This document shows, piece after piece, positions 1 to 9,144 of a stretch of 64,000 bases of DNA (position 1 is its first letter; every line of letters starts with the position of its first letter). The translations under genes were made by a program, and so were the position numbers. Source of the stretch: Gemmatimonadota bacterium (lineage in GTDB: Bacteria > Gemmatimonadota > Gemmatimonadetes > Longimicrobiales > Gaopeijiaceae); assembly GCA_009838975.1 (NCBI GenBank), contig VXQO01000162.1, forward strand, positions 1-64,000. The letters run 5' to 3'. The notes beneath the pieces were generated by a model. That model worked only from the letters and a program-made list of their open reading frames with translations, did no database searches and was not told the DNA's origin.

Positions 1-962
<962 letters not shown>

Positions 963-1275
963 AGATAGCTTGAATAGCTCGAATGAACAGTGGATCTCGT
1001 CGGATCCCTTGTTCGGAATCTGCGTTATCGAACCCGTCGCTCGTCCGGACGCCCTGCGTCCGAAGCCGAGCGAAAACCGGAGAGACACAGTACCCTCCGG
1101 CACTCGGGGCCCGCCCGCTTCTCATAACCTCGATTGTCAAATAGCTCGCGGAGCTCCAGAGCCCCGGAGAGCCGAAGCCGTCTCCGGCCAGCGTTCCTCT
1201 CCACTGACGCATGGAAACTGCTCACACCGGCGGGAAACCGCACCCGGCCAGAGGTGCTTCGGCAGAAGCACAGTA
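963..1275 (-). other. rrn leader (pre-16S) region
   Basis: This interval lies between the predicted rrn transcription start (about 1276) and mature 16S. No protein gene is supported; open frames here run into or antisense to rRNA. It should contain the RNase III and antitermination signals, of which only a boxA-like element at 1133-1147 is recognisable. Confidence 0.6.
1133..1147 (-). promoter_or_regulatory. boxA-like antitermination element in rrn leader
   Basis: The minus strand reads GAGCTATTTGACAAT. The core GCTATTTGACA matches the rrn boxA consensus GCTCTTTAACA at 9 of 11 positions and lies in the leader between promoter and 16S, where NusB/NusE-binding boxA elements normally occur. The TTGACA inside it could be misread as a -35 box, but no -10 follows at the right distance. 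Confidence 0.4.
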
Positions 1276-1282
1276 GACCTTT

Positions 1283-1311
1283 ACTGTACCGAAACCCCGA
1301 TGCCGTGTCAA
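1283..1311 (-). promoter_or_regulatory. Strong sigma70-type rrn promoter
   Basis: The minus strand has a perfect -35 TTGACA (1306-1311), a 17-base spacer and a -10 TACAGT (1283-1288), giving a start near 1276. It lies about 315 bases upstream of 16S and immediately downstream of tRNA-His, so the tRNA is not part of transcripts starting here. Confidence 0.7.
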
Positions 1312-1367
1312 CGGCAGCTCCAGCCATCGACCCGAAGCCGGCGGCCCGGCGATTTCAGGTTTGCGAG

Positions 1368-1442
1368 GGTGGGCGACCGGGATCGAACCGGCGACCTCCG
1401 GAACCACAATCCGGCGCTCTGACCGACTGAGCTACGCCCACC
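1368..1442 (-). tRNA. tRNA-His (anticodon GTG)
   Basis: A full cloverleaf is seen on the minus strand: 7-bp acceptor GTGGGCG/CGCCCAC, a D-arm with GCTCAG, an anticodon loop with GTG closed by CCGGA/TCCGG, and a T-loop TTCGATC. An extra G at -1 faces C73, the hallmark of tRNA-His. CCA is not encoded. It sits just upstream of the rrn promoter. Confidence 0.95.
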
Positions 1443-1582
1443 ATCGACCCCCCGGAGAGGAGCGGCACCAAAGGTACACCAATCATCCGGGAAGGTAAAC
1501 CGACTCCGCCCCCGGCGGCGGGCCGGAAGCGGTCGGACCCGCGGGTGCATTCCCGCCCGTGGCAGGTCGCTCACACACTCCT

Positions 1583-1611
1583 TTGCAACCGAGGCGCGGG
1601 CGCCGTATCCT
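1583..1611 (+). promoter_or_regulatory. Probable sigma70-type promoter for serine hydrolase gene
   Basis: TTGCAA (1583-1588), a 17-base spacer and TATCCT (1606-1611) predict a start near 1618, about 40 bases before the ATG at 1659. A GGAG ribosome-binding site lies 8 bases before that ATG. Confidence 0.45.
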
Positions 1612-1658
1612 GTCCCGCACGATCCTGAACGGTTTCCGAGACCAGCGGAGTTCGAACA

Positions 1659-3179
1659 ATGTCCCATCGCGCCATCTTCCTTTCGTGGGCAACCCTCTTC
1701 GCGACCGCGTGCGGCCAGGACGGCCGGAACGCCCCGGCCGCGACCGATGACCCATCGCCCGACGATCCCCGCGCCGCGCTGATCGCCCGGGGCCAGTCGC
1801 TGGAGATTCCGGGCGACTGGGTGGTTCCGCCCGGCGATCCGCTCACACACGCCACGGCGGGGTTTGCCAAGATACTCTGCTCCAACGTGTTCCTCTCCGG
1901 ACTGGATCCCGTCTTCGCCGCCGAAAACACGGGGTTCTTCAGTTCGCCCCGCGGGCCTCGCGGCGAGGTCACCGACACGGTTGTGGACTTCGAGAACCGG
2001 CGGGTCCACCTGACGCTCCCCGACGGCACCGTCCGTTCGGCCAAGCAGCACGGCGATCAGGGCTGTCTCGCGCTTCCGATCGGTGAATCGGAGCCATACT
2101 ACGAGCCGGTGGAAGTCACGCCCGACCTGCCCGACCCGGCGACCACCCCCTGGCCGATGGGCGATCTCCTGTCCGACGAGCCCTTCCCTGCCGACATCGA
2201 CATGGACAAGGTGGCCCAGGCCGTGGACGCCGCCTTCGACCCGCCCGAAGGGCTCACCGCGGCCTTCGTGGTGACACACCGGGGCCGCCTGCTCGCCGAG
2301 CGGTACCGGGAGGGGATCGATCACACCACACCGCTCGAGAGCTGGTCGATGGGAAAGAGTCTTACCGGAACCCTCATGGGCGTCCTGATCCAGAAGGGGG
2401 TGTACGACCTGTGGCAGTCGGCGCCGGTTCCCGAGTGGCAGTCCGAGGGTGACCCGCGGCAGACCATCCGCATCGGGGACATCATGCGGATGTCGTCGGG
2501 GCTGCGTTTCCGGGCCCCGCAGGACCCCGACTTTGATCCGGATGTGGGCTATGCGGACCACATCTACGTGTACACCGGGACGGTGAACTCCTTCCACTGG
2601 GCCGCGAGCAAGGACCAGCAGTGGGAACCAAACACGGTGGGCAGGTATCGGAATTCGGACCCTGTCATCACCAACTACCTCGTCCGTCTCGGCGTCGAGG
2701 AGTTGGGAGAGAACTACCACCAGTTCCCGCAGCGACACCTCTTCGACAAGCTGGGGATTCGCAACCTCATCCCCGAGACCGATCCCCACGGCAACTTCCT
2801 GCTGCAAGGATACGAGTTCGGTAGCGGACGCGACTGGGCCCGCCTCGGAAACCTGTATCTGACCGACGGCGTCGCCCCCAACGGCGAACGGCTGCTTCCG
2901 GAGGGATACGTCGAGTACGCGTCGACGCTGGCGCCCGCGTGGGAGGCGGACGGCCGCCACCAGTACGGAGGCGCGTTCTTCTGGGTGAACGCGGACGGCA
3001 GGCGGCCCGTGCCCGAGACGGCCTTCTACATGGCCGGTGCGGGTGGGCAGAGCACGACCATCATTCCTTCGCACGATCTGGTGGTGGTGCGCCTGGGCCA
3101 CTACAGCGGCAGCGGTCCCGGGGGAGGCGCCCTCGACCGCGCGTTCGAACTCCTGATGGAGGCGGTGCCGGAAAGCTGA
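1659..3179 (+). CDS. Lipoprotein serine hydrolase, beta-lactamase class C / 6-aminohexanoate-dimer-hydrolase-like
   Basis: 506 residues. The N-terminus is a lipoprotein signal with Cys18 (FATAC), so the enzyme is probably anchored in the envelope. The class C/PBP-type hallmarks are visible: S230-M-G-K233 as the SxxK nucleophile motif, Y330-R-N332 as the YxN motif, and a late GGQS segment in place of KTG. About 190 residues before the catalytic domain look like a separate N-terminal region. Members of this superfamily hydrolyse amides or esters or act as carboxypeptidases; the substrate cannot be read from the sequence. The start has a GGAG site 8 bases upstream. A second unrelated-looking serine hydrolase is at 36613-37920. 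Confidence 0.88.
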   Translation: MSHRAIFLSWATLFATACGQDGRNAPAATDDPSPDDPRAALIARGQSLEIPGDWVVPPGDPLTHATAGFAKILCSNVFLSGLDPVFAAENTGFFSSPRGPRGEVTDTVVDFENRRVHLTLPDGTVRSAKQHGDQGCLALPIGESEPYYEPVEVTPDLPDPATTPWPMGDLLSDEPFPADIDMDKVAQAVDAAFDPPEGLTAAFVVTHRGRLLAERYREGIDHTTPLESWSMGKSLTGTLMGVLIQKGVYDLWQSAPVPEWQSEGDPRQTIRIGDIMRMSSGLRFRAPQDPDFDPDVGYADHIYVYTGTVNSFHWAASKDQQWEPNTVGRYRNSDPVITNYLVRLGVEELGENYHQFPQRHLFDKLGIRNLIPETDPHGNFLLQGYEFGSGRDWARLGNLYLTDGVAPNGERLLPEGYVEYASTLAPAWEADGRHQYGGAFFWVNADGRRPVPETAFYMAGAGGQSTTIIPSHDLVVVRLGHYSGSGPGGGALDRAFELLMEAVPES

Positions 3180-3212
3180 ACCGGCCTCCGGAGGGACCGC
3201 GAGGGGGGTAAA

Positions 3213-3286
3213 CACGCCCGCCAGGACTCGAACCTGGGACCCTCGGCTTAGAAGGCCGATGCTCTATCCAGCTGAGCTACGGGCGC
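3213..3286 (-). tRNA. tRNA-Arg (anticodon TCT)
   Basis: Cloverleaf on the minus strand: acceptor GCGCCCG/CGGGCGT with a terminal G-U pair, D-arm GCTCAGCTGG, anticodon stem TCGGC/GCCGA enclosing CTTCTAA (anticodon TCT), and T-loop TTCGAGT. CCA is not encoded. Confidence 0.95.
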
Positions 3287-3453
3287 ATGGAGGAAGCGGG
3301 TGCAGCCGCCTCTTCGGGAAGCTAACGACCCGCCCCGTCCCGCTCCAGTGTCCGATTCGCGGTGGCGTACCTCGCCTGCACCGCTACCTTATCCGACACG
3401 ACCATTCCCCTGCACCGCAACCGACCGACCCATCGGGAAGAGTTCCGACTGTC

Positions 3454-3651
3454 ATGAAAGACCGAAGGTCCCAGTGGGAGGACACCGCCTTCTTCATCGG
3501 AACCCTGCTTCTCACGGCGGGGGGAGGACTGATGATCCAGGCCGGCCTCGACCTGCCGCTCACGTACGCCAGGGTGGTGTGGGGAGCCGTCGGGCTGGTA
3601 TGGGGCGCAGTGCTGATCCGCGTCTGGCTTTTCCGGGAAAGGGGCCGCTGA
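3454..3651 (+). CDS. Small two-helix membrane protein, function unknown
   Basis: 65 residues, a charged N-terminus (MKDRRSQWED) followed by two hydrophobic segments (about residues 13-30 and 41-59) and a basic tail, so a small inner-membrane hairpin is likely. ATG 3454 is preferred over an upstream start at 3259 because that extension overlaps tRNA-Arg and looks non-coding. The gene ends 4 bases before the convergent stop of ku. No family is recognised. Confidence 0.55.
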   Translation: MKDRRSQWEDTAFFIGTLLLTAGGGLMIQAGLDLPLTYARVVWGAVGLVWGAVLIRVWLFRERGR

Positions 3652-3655
3652 CGGT

Positions 3656-4468
3656 TCAGCCGCCAGCGCCGCCCGCCGCCCTGGACTTCCCGGCTTCGCC
3701 GGTCCCCAGGCTGGCCTTCAAGGCCTCCATGAGGTCGATGATCTTCGTCTCGGGCTCTTCGCGCGGGGCAAGCGTGATCTGCTCCCCCTCGATCTTGCGG
3801 TCGATGAGCGCCTGGACCCGCTCCTTGACCTCGTCCCGGTAGCGCGCGGGGTCGAAGGCGTCACTGGCGGCCTGCTCGATGAACTGCTTGGCGAGCGCGA
3901 GTTCCGCATCGCTGACCTCGCCGTCCTCGACGGGCACCTCGTCGAAGGAGCGCACCTCGTCCGGGTAGTAGAGCTGTTCCAGGATGAGGCCGTCCCCGAG
4001 AGGGCGGATCATCACCAGGCGTTGCTTGCCGCGCGCCGAGTGCCGCGCGATCGCGACGCGGTCCATCTCGCTCAGAGCGGCCGACAGCAGTCGGTAGGCG
4101 CGCGCGCCGCCACGGGCGGGCCCCAGGTAGTAGGCGCGCTCCAGGTAGATGCGGTCGATGTCCGCAGCCGGGACGAACTCGGTGATCTCGATCATCTCGG
4201 TCGACTGGGCCTCGATGGCCTTCAGCTCGTCCGGCTCGAAGGTGACATATTGGTTCTTGGCGAACTCGTAGCCCTTCACGAGTCTGTCGCGCTCGACCGG
4301 GTCGCCGCTCTGTCCGTCCACGTACTGGTACTTGACGCGCGCCCCGGTGTCGCGGTTGATCCAGTTGAAGCGCACCTTGGCCGATGACTGCCCGGTCGAA
4401 TACAGCTTCACCGGCAGCGATACCAGACCGAAGGAGACGGTCGACGTGGAGATTGGACGTGCGGCCAT
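3656..4468 (-). CDS. ku: Non-homologous end joining protein Ku
   Basis: 270 residues, the usual size of bacterial Ku. The N-terminus (ISFGLVSLPVKLY-type), the YVTFEPDEL segment and the YYLGP motif of the Ku core beta-barrel are all present, with a short Ala/Gly-rich tail instead of a long Lys-rich extension. Bacterial Ku forms a homodimeric ring that threads onto DNA ends and recruits LigD. It is divergently arranged with ligD, with only 44 bases between the two start codons, so both genes must share a compact control region. Together they make a complete two-component NHEJ system. Confidence 0.96.
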   Translation of the reverse strand: MAARPISTSTVSFGLVSLPVKLYSTGQSSAKVRFNWINRDTGARVKYQYVDGQSGDPVERDRLVKGYEFAKNQYVTFEPDELKAIEAQSTEMIEITEFVPAADIDRIYLERAYYLGPARGGARAYRLLSAALSEMDRVAIARHSARGKQRLVMIRPLGDGLILEQLYYPDEVRSFDEVPVEDGEVSDAELALAKQFIEQAASDAFDPARYRDEVKERVQALIDRKIEGEQITLAPREEPETKIIDLMEALKASLGTGEAGKSRAAGGAGG

Positions 4469-4512
4469 GAGAAGAAGCTATAAACATATGGTTCGGGGGG
4501 CCAACGGAATCC

Positions 4513-7131
4513 ATGAGTCCGGAAGAACCTGACGGCGGACCCGGGTCCGGGGGGGAGCGTCTGCAACCCGCCGGCACCGACTCGCCCGCCCACCGCCTTG
4601 GGCGCTACCGCGAAAAGCGCTCCGCGTCCGGCACGAGTGAGCCATTCGGCGGCGGGGAGCCGGGCGGCGGCGAACCAGACGGCAGCGGCGGAGCGGGCCG
4701 CCTGTTCGTGGTCCAGAAGCACCGCGCCTCGTCGCTCCACTGGGACCTGCGCCTCGAAATGGACGGAGTGCTGGTGTCGTGGGCGGTCCCGAGGGGGCCA
4801 TCGCCCAACCAGGCGGACAAGCGGCTCGCGGTGCACGTCGAGGACCACCCCCTGGAGTACGCGGACTTCGAGGGCGTGATCCCGGAGGGCAACTACGGCG
4901 CGGGGCCGTCGATCGTGTGGGACCGTGGTCTGTGGACCGCCGTCGAGGACCCGCACGAGAGCATGAGGAAGGGCAAGCTCCTCTTCGACCTGAAGGGGTA
5001 CAAGCTGCGGGGCCGGTGGACTCTCGTGAAGACGAAGGGCGGTGCCGACAACCACTGGCTCCTGATCAAGGAGCGAGACGCCTATCTGAATCCGGAAGGG
5101 GGGACGGGCGACTACCCGGACGACTCGATCCTCTCGGGGCTGACCGTCGAGGAGCTGGGCGCCGGAGGGGATTATGGGGTGCGGATCCGGAAGCGTTGCG
5201 CCACGGCGGGAGCGGTCCGGGAGGAGGTGACCGCTGAAGACCTGGAGGTCATGAACGCGGAACCGAGCGACGCGCCCTTCTCGCGGCCGGGCTGGGTCTT
5301 CGAGATCAAGTACGACGGGTACCGGCTGCTCGGCGAGACGCGGGACGGCACGGCCCGGCTGATCTCGCGCAACGGCAACGACCTCACCCACGTCTTCCCG
5401 GAGGTGGCTCAGGCGCTGGCCAGGCTGCCCTACCGCTCCGCGATCCTCGACGGCGAGGTCGTCGTGAACGACGACGCCGGACTCCCCTCGTTCCAGCTCA
5501 TCCAGAAACGCGGCCGACTCAAGCGGCACGGAGACATCGCGAGGGCCGCCGTCGCCCTCCCCGCAACCTGGTACGCCTTCGATCTGCTCTCCTTCGAGGG
5601 CTACGACCTTCGCGGCCTGCCGCTCCTGGAACGCAAGCGTCTGCTGCGGGAAGTGCTCCCCACCACCGGCCCCGTCCGCTACTCGGACCACATCGCCGAG
5701 CAGGGCGAGGCCATGTTTCGGCACGTCGTCGAACTGGGGCTGGAGGGTGTGGTCGCCAAGCGGGCCGATTCGATCTACGTGGGCGGACGCAGCCGCTCGT
5801 GGCTGAAGGTGCGCATGGTGCACACCGCCGATTTCGCGGTCCACGGCTTTACGGAGCCCGAAGCCGGCCGGACGGGTTTCGGAGCCCTGCACCTGGCCTC
5901 ATGGGACGAGGGCGGGTTCACCTACGCCGGCCGGGTGGGCACGGGGTTCTCGGCCGTCCTGCTCGATGAGCTGGGGGAACTCCTCCGCGGTCTTCCCCCG
6001 TCGGAACCGCCCGCGGGCGCCGCGATCGCCGGACCCGGACGCCACCACTGGGTGTCGCCCCGGCTGGTGGCGGAAGTCCGCTACAAGGAGATCACAGAAG
6101 CCGGCGTGTTGCGGCACCCCTCGTTCATGCGCCTGCGCGACGACAAGCCCCCGGAGGATTGCCTGCCCCCGGCCACGCGGAAGCAACTGACCGAGCCGCC
6201 ACCGCCGGTCGAAGCCGCACCGGAGCGCATCGTCCACTTCACCAATCTCGACAAGCCCTTCTGGCCCGAGGACGGGTACGTCAAGGCCGACCTCGTCGAC
6301 TACTACCGGGAGATCGGTCCCCAGATCCTCCCCTACCTCGTCGACCGTCCGGTCGTGCTCACCCGCTTCCCCGACGGAATCCACGGCAAGTCCTTCTTCC
6401 AGAAGAACGCCCCAGACTTCGCCCCGTCGTGGATCCGCCGCGTCCGCCTCTACAGCGAGGGATCGGAGCGCGACCTCGACTACTTCGTCGCCGACGACCT
6501 CGAGTCGCTCCTCTACGTCGCCAACAGCGCTTCCATCCCGCTCCACATCTGGCAGAGCCGGGTGGCGGACATCTCCCGCCCCGACTTCTGCGTACTGGAC
6601 CTCGACCCCAAGGACGCGCCCTTCTCCGACGTGGTGCGGATCGCACGCTTCCTGAAGGAACTCTGCGACGAGATCGAGCTTCCGTCCTTCGTCAAGACCA
6701 GCGGGTCGACCGGCCTGCATGTGCTCGTCCCGCTGGGCAGACAGTTCACCCACGAGCAGTCCCGCAACCTCGGGCAGCTCCTGGCCCTCATGGCCGTTCG
6801 CGAGCTGGACCGGATCGCCACCGTCGCCAGAATCCCCCGCCAGCGCGAGGGCAAGGTCTACGTGGACTACCTGCAGAACGGGCACGGCCGCCTCATCGTG
6901 GCCCCCTACTGCGTGCGTCCGCTCCCAGGCGCTCCCGTCTCGACCCCGCTCGAGTGGGCGGAGGTGAGGGACGGCCTCTCGATCGCGAACCACACCATCC
7001 GGACCGTTCCCGAGCGCCTGGCGACGCGCCCGGATCCGATGCGCGAGGTGCTCGAACTCCGGCCGGATCTGGGGTACAGCCTGGGTCGGCTGGCGGCGCT
7101 GGTCGCAAACCCTGACGTAACGTCAGGGTGA
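4513..7131 (+). CDS. ligD: Multifunctional DNA ligase D (phosphoesterase-ligase-polymerase)
   Basis: 872 residues with three domains in the Pseudomonas order. After a Gly/Pro-rich lead comes a 3'-phosphoesterase domain (about 64-210; H70, H76 and D78 in QKHRASSLHWDLRLE). Next is the ATP-dependent ligase domain with nucleotidyl-accepting K266 in the K-Y-D-G motif, followed by its OB fold. The C-terminal primase/polymerase domain starts near 572 (HFTNLDKPFWPE) and contains the LDLDP metal-binding motif. It trims, fills and seals broken ends held by Ku. The gene's final bases and stop codon lie in an inverted repeat and overlap the convergent M3 peptidase gene by 9 bases. Confidence 0.96.
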   Translation: MSPEEPDGGPGSGGERLQPAGTDSPAHRLGRYREKRSASGTSEPFGGGEPGGGEPDGSGGAGRLFVVQKHRASSLHWDLRLEMDGVLVSWAVPRGPSPNQADKRLAVHVEDHPLEYADFEGVIPEGNYGAGPSIVWDRGLWTAVEDPHESMRKGKLLFDLKGYKLRGRWTLVKTKGGADNHWLLIKERDAYLNPEGGTGDYPDDSILSGLTVEELGAGGDYGVRIRKRCATAGAVREEVTAEDLEVMNAEPSDAPFSRPGWVFEIKYDGYRLLGETRDGTARLISRNGNDLTHVFPEVAQALARLPYRSAILDGEVVVNDDAGLPSFQLIQKRGRLKRHGDIARAAVALPATWYAFDLLSFEGYDLRGLPLLERKRLLREVLPTTGPVRYSDHIAEQGEAMFRHVVELGLEGVVAKRADSIYVGGRSRSWLKVRMVHTADFAVHGFTEPEAGRTGFGALHLASWDEGGFTYAGRVGTGFSAVLLDELGELLRGLPPSEPPAGAAIAGPGRHHWVSPRLVAEVRYKEITEAGVLRHPSFMRLRDDKPPEDCLPPATRKQLTEPPPPVEAAPERIVHFTNLDKPFWPEDGYVKADLVDYYREIGPQILPYLVDRPVVLTRFPDGIHGKSFFQKNAPDFAPSWIRRVRLYSEGSERDLDYFVADDLESLLYVANSASIPLHIWQSRVADISRPDFCVLDLDPKDAPFSDVVRIARFLKELCDEIELPSFVKTSGSTGLHVLVPLGRQFTHEQSRNLGQLLALMAVRELDRIATVARIPRQREGKVYVDYLQNGHGRLIVAPYCVRPLPGAPVSTPLEWAEVRDGLSIANHTIRTVPERLATRPDPMREVLELRPDLGYSLGRLAALVANPDVTSG
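7109..7129. repeat. Perfect inverted repeat spanning convergent gene ends (copy 1 of 2)
   Basis: Ten-base arms ACCCTGACGT/ACGTCAGGGT flank a single central A. As RNA it can form an 8-bp stem with loop GUAAC. The M3 peptidase stop codon (7123-7125) lies inside it and the first base of the ligD stop is its last base. The minus strand contains CTGACGTTACGTCAGGGTT, the same 19 bases found on the plus strand at 61902-61920. No T-run follows on the plus side; the minus side continues TTTG. Confidence 0.85.
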
Positions 7132-9144
7132 CCCGAGATTGCGCCGGATCAGTGCCCCCGGGTCCGGATCGCGCCCCATGAAGTCGCGGAAGAGTTCGTC
7201 TGCGTCCCGGCTGTCCCCGAGTGCGAGGATGCAGTCCCGGAACGCCCGACCGACCGCCGGATTCAGCACGCCCTCGTCCTCGAAGCGGGAAAAGGCGTCC
7301 GCCTCCAGAGTCTCCGACCAGAGGTAGGAGTAGTAGGCCGACGCGTACCCCCCGGCGAAGAGGTGGGCAAAGGACGGCAGGATATGGCGCTCGACAAACC
7401 TGCCCGAAGGGACGAAGGGGCGGAGCGCGGCGGCCGCGTAGTCCATCACCGGGATCTCGCCGCGGTACGTGCGGTGCAGCTCCAGGTCGAGGTTCGCGAA
7501 GGAGAGCTGCCGCATCTGCAGCCATCCTCCCATAAAGCGCCGGGCGGCGAGAAGTCGTGCCAGCAGCTCGTCCGGGAGCGCCTCGCCGGTTTCGTGGTGG
7601 CGCGCGAAGAGGTCCAGCGCCTCGCGCTCCCAGCACCAGTTTTCCATGATCTGCGACGGCACCTCGACCCAGTCCCATGCCACGTTCACGCCGCCGCGCG
7701 ACGGGATCTCCACACGAGAACAGGTGTGGTGCAGCAGGTGGCCGAATTCGTGGAAGAGCGTGCAGACTTCGCGGTGCGTGAGCAACGCGGGACGTGACGC
7801 GGTGGGCGGGTTGAAGTTGCCCCCGATGAAGGCCAGATGCGGCTGGAAGCTGCCGTCGGGCGCGGGACCGCCCGAGACGAGGCTGTCCATCCAGGCTCCC
7901 TGACGCTTGGTGTCGCGCGGGAACCAGTCCGTGTAGAACGACCCCAGGTGGACGCCGCCTTGGTCGCGCACCTCGAAGTACCGGACTTCGTCGTGCCAGA
8001 CGGCGGGATTGTCCACCCGTTCGACGGAGAGGCCGAAGAGCCGGCTGGCGATTTCGAAGAGGCCGGCCTGGACCTCATCGAGGGGGAACCAGGGCCGCAG
8101 CATCTCGTCGTCGACCTCGAAGCGCTCGCGACGGAGCTTCTCCATCAGCCAGGACACATCCCAGGGTTCCAGGGAGCCGAGGCCGGAGCGCTGCGAGCGG
8201 TCCAGGAGCTTGGCCGTGTCGCGCTCGTGGAAGGTGCGCGTGCGGTCGATAAGCTGGTCGAGAAAGCCGCGCACCCTGCCACCCGACCCCGCCATCAACA
8301 TCTCGAGGCGGTAGTCGGGGAAGTCCGGGTAGCCGAGGATGTCGGCGAGGCGGCGCCGGATTTCGAGGATGCGGGTGACTATGGGTGCATTGTCGCGGTC
8401 GCCCGAGGTGCAGCGGTCGAGGTAGGCGGTGTGGATCTCCCTGCGCAGGGTCCGGTCGTCGGCGTGCTGCAGCACCGCCTGTACGCTGGGCATGTCGAGG
8501 GTGAGCAGCCACCCCTCCTCGCCCTGCTCCGCGGCGAGCTGCGCCGCGCGCTCGAGAGCCGTCTCGGGAAGTCCGGCCAGGTCATCGGCGTCGCGGACCA
8601 TCTTCTTGAAGGCGGCCGTCTCGTCCAGGAGGTTCTCCTCGAAGCGGCGCCCGAGTTCGGAGAGTTCCACGCGCAGGCGTTCCAGTGACTCCTTGTCTTC
8701 TTCGCCGAGCTCCGCGCCGGCGCGCCGGAACTCGCGCAGCGTCCGATTCAGGTGGCGTCTGCGGAGGCCGGCGAGCGCCCGCCCTTCCGGCGACGCCGTG
8801 AAGTCCCTCAGCCTTCGGTACAGTCCCGCGTGGTGATGCAGGCGGCTCGAGAAGCGCGTGATCTCGGGGAGTGCCTCGCCGTACGCCTCACGGAGCGCCG
8901 GAGTGGAGGCCACGTTGTTCAGGTGGGACACCGGCCCCCAGGTCCGCTCCACCGATTCGACGATGTCGTCCAGTTCTGCCACCACTTCGGCATACCCGCC
9001 GCCCCGGCCCGCGCCCAGCCGGTCGACGCGCTCGCGTGCCTGCGCCAGCACCTCGGTGACCGCGGGGACCACATCGTCCGGGGTGATGCGGTCGAAGGGG
9101 ATTGGGAAGTCCCGGTCCAGCAGCGGGTTGGAGGTGTCGGTCAC
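7123..9144 (-). CDS. M3 family zinc oligopeptidase (oligopeptidase A/dipeptidyl carboxypeptidase type)
   Basis: 673 residues, typical for M3A enzymes such as PrlC and Dcp. The zinc motif H465-E-F-G-H469 lies in LFHEFGHLLHH, with the downstream Glu-containing helix (MENWCWE) supplying the third ligand. The N-terminal helical half covers the cleft that restricts these enzymes to short peptides. No signal peptide is seen, so it is probably cytoplasmic. It starts at GTG 9144, where GTGA overlaps the stop of the upstream alpha/beta hydrolase, showing translational coupling. It is last in the GGT-hydrolase-peptidase operon, consistent with peptide breakdown. Confidence 0.93.
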   Translation of the reverse strand: MTDTSNPLLDRDFPIPFDRITPDDVVPAVTEVLAQARERVDRLGAGRGGGYAEVVAELDDIVESVERTWGPVSHLNNVASTPALREAYGEALPEITRFSSRLHHHAGLYRRLRDFTASPEGRALAGLRRRHLNRTLREFRRAGAELGEEDKESLERLRVELSELGRRFEENLLDETAAFKKMVRDADDLAGLPETALERAAQLAAEQGEEGWLLTLDMPSVQAVLQHADDRTLRREIHTAYLDRCTSGDRDNAPIVTRILEIRRRLADILGYPDFPDYRLEMLMAGSGGRVRGFLDQLIDRTRTFHERDTAKLLDRSQRSGLGSLEPWDVSWLMEKLRRERFEVDDEMLRPWFPLDEVQAGLFEIASRLFGLSVERVDNPAVWHDEVRYFEVRDQGGVHLGSFYTDWFPRDTKRQGAWMDSLVSGGPAPDGSFQPHLAFIGGNFNPPTASRPALLTHREVCTLFHEFGHLLHHTCSRVEIPSRGGVNVAWDWVEVPSQIMENWCWEREALDLFARHHETGEALPDELLARLLAARRFMGGWLQMRQLSFANLDLELHRTYRGEIPVMDYAAAALRPFVPSGRFVERHILPSFAHLFAGGYASAYYSYLWSETLEADAFSRFEDEGVLNPAVGRAFRDCILALGDSRDADELFRDFMGRDPDPGALIRRNLGSP

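Noticed and set aside
1308-3215. 635-codon minus-strand frame
   Set aside because: Antisense to the serine hydrolase, overlaps tRNA-His, Arg/Val/Gly-rich without domain motifs; a GC-frame shadow.
4408-5892. 494-codon minus-strand frame over the ku/ligD junction
   Set aside because: Antisense to ligD, whose conserved domains fix the coding strand.
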